Assembly (NCBI GenBank): GCA_964535215.1
Contig: CAZHST010000082.1
Coordinates: 1 to 9,222, forward strand
Origin: JACQHM01 sp964535215
Lineage (GTDB): Bacteria > Methylomirabilota > Methylomirabilia > Methylomirabilales > JACQHM01
Length of the DNA: 9,222 bases
Direction of reading: 5' to 3'
The stretch's first letter is position 1; each line of letters opens with the position of its first letter. The notes under the pieces were generated by a model. It was not told the origin of the DNA. It ran no database searches and was given only the letters and a program-made list of their open reading frames with translations. Position numbers and translations under genes: made by a program. Positions 5,892 through 9,222 of this stretch are shown piece after piece.

Positions 5892-7586
5892 TCAAGCCTT
5901 CTCCCCAATATAGGTGAAACGGAGCTGGATTGAGAGCGACTCGTCCCTGAAAAGGTTCGGAAGAGGGGGAAGGGGGACGGCATCACGGATCGCCCGGATC
6001 GCTGAGTCGTCCAGGAGCTTGTTACCGGAAGGGCTGTCTACTGTCAGTTCATCAATCAGGCCCGATCTCAAAATCTTAAACGACACGACGACCCGCTCGA
6101 CACGCCCAGGTCCGATTCTCGGGGGGGACCAGCGACTGCTGATCTTATATTGGAGGAGGGTAAAATAGTAAGAGAGGCGAGGATCAGCATTTTCAACGAT
6201 CACCCCGCTTCCCCCGCCTCCGCCCCGCTCCAGGCCCCCTGGGAAGGTCGGCCCTTGGGGGATAGCCATCTGCCGGGCGGGGGGCACGACAGGCATCTCA
6301 TCTATCCGCCGGGCGGTCCGAGGGCCTTCCCTCTCCTCCCCAAGAAGGGGATCAACCCGTGACCTCAGCCCTGGAGGAGCCTCCTGCACCGCCCCCCCAA
6401 TGACCTTTGGCCCCCCATGAAGGGCCTGGCCTGACGGCGACCCCACCTGCTGCGGAAGCTCCGGCGCCTCCAGACCCGGCCGTACCCTTCTGTTTACCCC
6501 CCGGGCACCTTCCCCTTGACCCGCCAACAACGGATTGACCGTAGGTCGTGCTGAAGATCCTGGGCGAGGCCGTTCGGCCAAAGCCTTAGGGTTTCCCCCA
6601 GCGGGAGACCGGGAGGGAAGCATCCGGGGATGGGGGGGAGAGGTGGGCATCAACGCTTCTTCTGAAGATTTCCCTTTGGTCATTCGGGCCTTTTCCCCCG
6701 CTCCTTTTAAGAGAAGCTCAGGGGAGGGTACCATCGAGGAAGGCCGATCCTGAGCGGGAGAAGGGCCTATCGCCTTCGGCCCCCCTTTCACGAGAGGCTC
6801 CGATGCCCCCCCAGAGACCTTCTGGGGGGTGATGGGCCTGCCCGGCAGGTCCTTCAAGACGTCTCGGGAGGGCTTGGAGGTCGTCAGTTCTGCCCCGGCC
6901 AGCGGGGTCATAGGAGACTGCACAACCGAAGAAGATCCCTCACCCTTAGACGAGACCCCCACCTCCTTTGGCCTCCCCTCACGGCCGGGCAGCGATGGCG
7001 TCCCCACCACTTGCGGTGCGATGGCCGAGGCCGGCGGGGGCATGGCTTTGGCCACCTTAAAGGAGCTCCCAGGACTCCCCCTGGCAACCTCCCCCGGCAG
7101 CAAAGGTTCAACCCCTGGCCTTGGCGCCTCACCTGTTCCGTCGGTAGGCCTCTCCCCGATCACCTTTGGGGCAGGGGCGGACGGAGAAGCCCCGCCTCTC
7201 CACCCTGGGAACCGGAGGGCTTCTAACGATCCAATCCCAATTCGCCGGGGGAGCATCAGCTCCTCCCCTTGGGAAGGCCGTCCAGCCGGGGACTCCCCAA
7301 GTCCCGACCTCACCGAAGATGCCTGCGGAAGGCCCAGCCTCTCTTGGGGAATCGAGTCTTGCGGCGTCGAGGCCGTCCCAGCAGAGGTTTTGAACATGGA
7401 GGGAGAACCGGGAAGCGATCCGACCAATCTTACCTCATACACGACGGGAACCCGGAAGAATTTCCCTGCCCAAAGGCTGGGGAAGAGAAAAATGAGGCCT
7501 GCGACAAGACCGTGGAGGGCAAGGGAGAGGCTAAAACCCCATGTCAATTCCGCCCGGTTGGGGCTTTGTCGCCAACGGCTGATCAT
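5892..7586 (-). CDS. tolA: TolA/TonB-like energy transducer with long Pro/Gly/Ser-rich linker
   Basis: A 564-residue protein in the tolA position. Residues 18-40 form an N-terminal signal anchor that includes Ser21 and His25 (SLALH), the S-x3-H pair that TolA and TonB use to contact the TolQ/ExbB motor. Residues about 60-455 are a low-complexity Pro/Gly/Ser/Ala-rich spacer. The final about 100 residues (from about 462) are a TonB/TolA C-terminal domain: ADPRLSYYFTLLQYKISSRW, then VVVSFKILRSGLIDELTVD and SGNKLLDDSAIRAIRDAVPL, ending in FTYIGEKA. The operon context makes TolA the better name, but the C-terminal domain is of TonB_C type and the spacer is not the Ala/Lys/Glu-rich long helix of E. 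coli TolA. The spacer carries about five degenerate repeats (separate entry). It starts directly at the tolR stop (GAGG about 10 nt upstream) and ends 7 bp before tolB. Confidence 0.88.
   Translation of the reverse strand: MISRWRQSPNRAELTWGFSLSLALHGLVAGLIFLFPSLWAGKFFRVPVVYEVRLVGSLPGSPSMFKTSAGTASTPQDSIPQERLGLPQASSVRSGLGESPAGRPSQGEELMLPRRIGIGSLEALRFPGWRGGASPSAPAPKVIGERPTDGTGEAPRPGVEPLLPGEVARGSPGSSFKVAKAMPPPASAIAPQVVGTPSLPGREGRPKEVGVSSKGEGSSSVVQSPMTPLAGAELTTSKPSRDVLKDLPGRPITPQKVSGGASEPLVKGGPKAIGPSPAQDRPSSMVPSPELLLKGAGEKARMTKGKSSEEALMPTSPPHPRMLPSRSPAGGNPKALAERPRPGSSARPTVNPLLAGQGEGARGVNRRVRPGLEAPELPQQVGSPSGQALHGGPKVIGGAVQEAPPGLRSRVDPLLGEEREGPRTARRIDEMPVVPPARQMAIPQGPTFPGGLERGGGGGSGVIVENADPRLSYYFTLLQYKISSRWSPPRIGPGRVERVVVSFKILRSGLIDELTVDSPSGNKLLDDSAIRAIRDAVPLPPLPNLFRDESLSIQLRFTYIGEKA
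6219..7169 (-). repeat. Five degenerate about 60-66-residue repeats in the TolA linker
   Basis: Within the TolA-like protein the motif P-K-[VEA]-[IVL]-[GA] recurs at residues 140, 206, 270, 333 and 393 (spacing 66, 64, 63, 60). In most units it is followed 15-20 residues later by a P-L-L or P-L-A-G or E-L-L-L core and then an acidic G-E or R stretch (for example GVEPLLPGE, TVNPLLAGQ, RVDPLLGEE), and units tend to end in GG or GxR. A sixth, weaker unit may begin near residue 80. Identified by eye in the translation; divergence is high, so these are old repeats. Confidence 0.6.
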
Positions 7587-8021
7587 TTACCTGGTTTCCT
7601 CTACGGGCAAGAGGGGTTCCGTCACCATCCCTAATCGCTCAATCCCCGCCTTCTTCACCACATCCATCACCTTCACCACCATCCCATACGAGACAGCCTC
7701 ATCGGCCTTTAAGAACACAGACGCCTGAGGGTTCCTTTGAGCAAGGCCCATGAGGACCCGCTCCAACTGGGGTAAGGTGATGGATTCATCGTTCATGTAG
7801 ATCCGGTTCCCCCTGGTGACGGTCAGGACCAGTCGCTCCTCAGGTTCGATGGTGCGGGTCTCGGTCTTCGGAACCTTCACATCGATTCCACCGAGCATCA
7901 TCGGTGCGGTGATCAGAAAGATGATCAGGAGGACAAGGACGACGTCCACAAACGGGGTGACGTTAATCTCGGAGAGGGCCGGCCCTAACCGTCGCTCAGA
8001 CCCTGAGTCGAACACCTTCAT
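7587..8021 (-). CDS. tolR: TolR, proton channel subunit of the Tol-Pal motor
   Basis: A 144-residue ExbD/TolR-family protein. A short cytoplasmic N terminus ends in LSEINVTPFVDVVLVLLIIF, the single transmembrane helix (about residues 22-42) with the conserved proton-carrying aspartate Asp26 in the PFVD motif (equivalent to Asp23 of E. coli TolR). The remaining about 100 residues form the periplasmic domain (DVKVPKTETR..., GNRIYMNDESITL, V-LKADEAVSYG-VV-VMD), typical of the family, which dimerises and contacts peptidoglycan. An AGGAG lies about 7 nt upstream of the ATG within the end of tolQ. The stop TAA (7589-7587) directly abuts the ATG of the tolA gene, so tolQ, tolR and tolA are read as one tightly coupled unit. 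Confidence 0.95.
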   Translation of the reverse strand: MKVFDSGSERRLGPALSEINVTPFVDVVLVLLIIFLITAPMMLGGIDVKVPKTETRTIEPEERLVLTVTRGNRIYMNDESITLPQLERVLMGLAQRNPQASVFLKADEAVSYGMVVKVMDVVKKAGIERLGMVTEPLLPVEETR

Positions 8022-8741
8022 CTACCTGCTCCTCGCCAGGAGACGCCCCGCCAATGAGAGGAACTCCAGGGTGAAGAGATCCATGGTCGTAGCGAAGGTC
8101 TTCACCCGGTTCAGGCAGTAATTGTAAGCGATGACAGCGGGGATCGCCGCCGCCAACCCTGCAGCCGTATTGACCAAGGCCTCGGCGATCCCCGGGGCGA
8201 CGGCACCAAGGCTTGCCGTGCCCGTCAGTCCGATGCCAGCAAAAGCATCTATGATCCCCCACACCGTTCCAAAGAGGCCGATAAAGGGTGTCACGCTCCC
8301 CGTCGTGGCCAGGAAGATGAGATACCGCTCCAGCTCAGAGATCTCTTTCAGGCTGGCATGCCGAAGGGTTCGGCTCAGACCTTCTAGGAGTTCCGGAGAA
8401 GGGATCGTGAGGGGATCCCCGCCCTTAGCCCCTTCAACGGCAGGATGAGGGTTACCGGGGGCAGGATTTGCCTTGATGAGCAAGCTCAACTCCCGGTATC
8501 CCTCCCGGAAGAGAGCAGCGATCGGGCTTCGCCTGAAGCGACGGGCTTCTTCGTAGGTCGAGTAAAAGTTTTTCGAGTTCCTGAAAACCGAGAGGAACCG
8601 CTCGGACTCGACCTCCGCCTTCCGATAGGCTTTCAGCTTGAGGAAGATAACGGTCCAGCTTGCCAAGGAGAAAAAGAAGAGGATCCCCAAGACTCCTTTG
8701 GCAACAAGACCGGCTTCGAGGATAAGACGGACGATGCTCAT
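8022..8741 (-). CDS. tolQ: TolQ, proton channel subunit of the Tol-Pal motor
   Basis: A 239-residue protein of the MotA/TolQ/ExbB family, near the usual TolQ length. Three hydrophobic segments are visible: about residues 14-36 (LGILFFFSLASWTVIFLKL), 141-168 (LATTGSVTPFIGLFGTVWG) and 186-210 (AEALVNTAAGLAAAIPAVIA), with a large cytoplasmic loop between the first two. The TPFIGLFGTVWGI and EAL-NTA-GLA-AIPAV motifs are hallmarks of the family; threonines in these helices line the proton path in TolQ/ExbB. With TolR it uses proton flux across the inner membrane to drive TolA. It is the first gene of the operon, directly after a sigma70-like promoter. Its TAG stop (8024-8022) abuts the tolR ATG, indicating translational coupling. 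TolQ rather than ExbB is inferred from tolR, tolB and pal downstream. Confidence 0.95.
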   Translation of the reverse strand: MSIVRLILEAGLVAKGVLGILFFFSLASWTVIFLKLKAYRKAEVESERFLSVFRNSKNFYSTYEEARRFRRSPIAALFREGYRELSLLIKANPAPGNPHPAVEGAKGGDPLTIPSPELLEGLSRTLRHASLKEISELERYLIFLATTGSVTPFIGLFGTVWGIIDAFAGIGLTGTASLGAVAPGIAEALVNTAAGLAAAIPAVIAYNYCLNRVKTFATTMDLFTLEFLSLAGRLLARSR

Positions 8742-8761
8742 CGGATTCTCTGCTTGGTGGT

Positions 8762-8790
8762 TTTATATCATCATCAAAGGGGGACGTCAA
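8762..8790 (-). promoter_or_regulatory. Sigma70-type promoter for the tol-pal operon
   Basis: On the minus strand TTGACG (8790-8785) and TATAAA (8767-8762) are separated by exactly 17 bp, close to the sigma70 consensus TTGACA-17-TATAAT. It lies between the terminator of the preceding gene and the tolQ start. A start site about 7 nt past the -10 box would fall near 8755, leaving a leader of only about 13-14 nt with a weak purine-rich ribosome site (CAGAGA) before the ATG at 8741. Predicted from sequence only. Confidence 0.65.
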
Positions 8791-8832
8791 GTCCTTAATG
8801 CACATTTTTGCAAAGTCTGCAATCGCCATGCC

Positions 8833-8868
8833 AAAAAGCCCCGCAGGTCATTCCTCCACCTGCGGGGC
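8833..8868 (-). terminator. Intrinsic terminator after the DUF3179 gene
   Basis: On the minus strand a perfect 11-bp GC-rich stem (arms 8858-8868 and 8838-8848, GCCCCGCAGGT in the stem) encloses a 9-nt loop and is followed at once by five T (8837-8833). It lies about 53 bp after the DUF3179 stop and about 40 bp before the tolQ promoter, so it insulates the tol operon from its upstream neighbour. Confidence 0.85.
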
Positions 8869-8921
8869 CCACCGGTTCTCCGAAGAGAGGTCTATGACCA
8901 AGACTCCAGGCGTTTCCCCTC

Positions 8922-9222
8922 CTACCGGACCGCGCCGTAAATCGCCGTTTCGGGTCTGAAGGCCGACCAGACAAACCAGAAGGTATCCACATGAGGAACC
9001 CGTTCCAAGGCTTTCCCCTTTAGAGGTCCAGAGGTCGCCTTTCCCAAAATGTTCCAACGGCTCCCCGTCTCTTGATCGACAAAACCTTCCCCCCGCACCC
9101 TGAAGCGTAACCGGCGACCGTCCACCATCGGAAAAAATACCCCTGTCGCCCCCACATCCCTCGATGCAGCGATCACCGGCTCGTCCAAAGCAGAGGCGGT
9201 ACCTTTTTGAAAGAAAATAACT
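8922..9222 (-). CDS. DUF3179 domain-containing protein, C-terminal part (5' end beyond the window)
   Basis: The reading frame is open to the right edge and ends at TAG (8922-8924), giving about the last 100 residues. The visible protein begins VIFFQKGTASALDEP, followed by SRDVGATGVFFP, then GFVDQETGSRWNILG, SGPLKGKALERVPHVD and FWFVWSAFRPET near the C terminus. The GTASALD, DVGATG and D-ETGS-WN-LG motifs with the closing H-x(3)-FWF-W-AF-P-T pattern are, from memory, those of the DUF3179 family, whose biochemical role is unknown. A TTG at 9186-9188 could be read as a start, but the GTASALD motif lies partly upstream of it and in frame, so the true start must be outside the window. The gene is followed after about 50 bp by an intrinsic terminator and is therefore probably not cotranscribed with the tol genes downstream. 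Family assignment is fairly sure; function is not inferred. Confidence 0.8.
   Translation of the reverse strand, partial: VIFFQKGTASALDEPVIAASRDVGATGVFFPMVDGRRLRFRVRGEGFVDQETGSRWNILGKATSGPLKGKALERVPHVDTFWFVWSAFRPETAIYGAVR

Noticed and set aside
5885..5986. Upstream ATG at 5986 as the tolB start
   Set aside because: It would overlap the tolA C-terminal domain and place 34 non-signal residues before a clean signal peptide; the ATG at 5884 has a ribosome site.
1..9222. tRNA, rRNA, riboswitch or insertion sequence
   Set aside because: I saw no cloverleaf or conserved RNA motif, no transposase frame and no terminal inverted repeats; almost all of the window is protein coding on the minus strand.

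Overview
The window holds a Tol-Pal (cell-envelope) operon of a diderm, Gram-negative bacterium, with every supported gene on the minus strand. Read from right to left: the 3' end of a DUF3179-family gene and its intrinsic terminator; a promoter; then tolQ, tolR, a TolA/TonB-like gene, tolB, three consecutive Pal-type lipoprotein genes (called here pal-A, pal-B and pal-C), and the 5' part of a YbgF/CpoB-like coiled-coil gene that runs off the left edge. The DNA is GC-rich and carries a 100-N scaffold gap, so this is a draft or metagenome assembly. Gene order and the Pal motif HCDERGTNEYN would fit a deltaproteobacterial, NC10 or Nitrospirae-like lineage, but I cannot fix the phylum from sequence alone.

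Layout. 8922-9222: C-terminal part of a DUF3179 protein. 8833-8868: terminator. 8762-8790: sigma70-type promoter. 8741-7587: tolQ and tolR (TAG directly followed by ATG). 7586-5892: TolA/TonB-like protein (tolR stop directly followed by its ATG) with a long Pro/Gly/Ser-rich linker. 5884-4565: tolB. 4508-2614: pal-A, with a very long Pro/Glu/Ala-rich linker, 132-bp tandem repeats and the assembly gap at 4194-4293. 2596-1838: pal-B, with a coiled-coil linker. 1772-1092: pal-C, with a short linker. 1081-1: YbgF/CpoB-like protein with perfect 174-bp tandem repeats.

Function. TolQ and TolR form the inner-membrane proton-driven motor. TolA is the periplasm-spanning transducer, TolB the periplasmic propeller, and Pal the outer-membrane lipoprotein that binds peptidoglycan; YbgF/CpoB binds TolA and links envelope constriction to peptidoglycan synthesis. 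What is unusual here is that one Pal is replaced by three tandem paralogues with near-identical peptidoglycan-binding domains but quite different tethers (about 490 or more, 120 and 95 residues). The coding DNA of the domain is locally identical among copies (213 bp identical between pal-B and pal-C, 122 bp shared by all three), which points to recent gene conversion or duplication. Internal repeats also occur in the pal-A linker, the TolA linker and the YbgF coiled coil, so length variation of periplasmic spacers is a theme of the whole operon.
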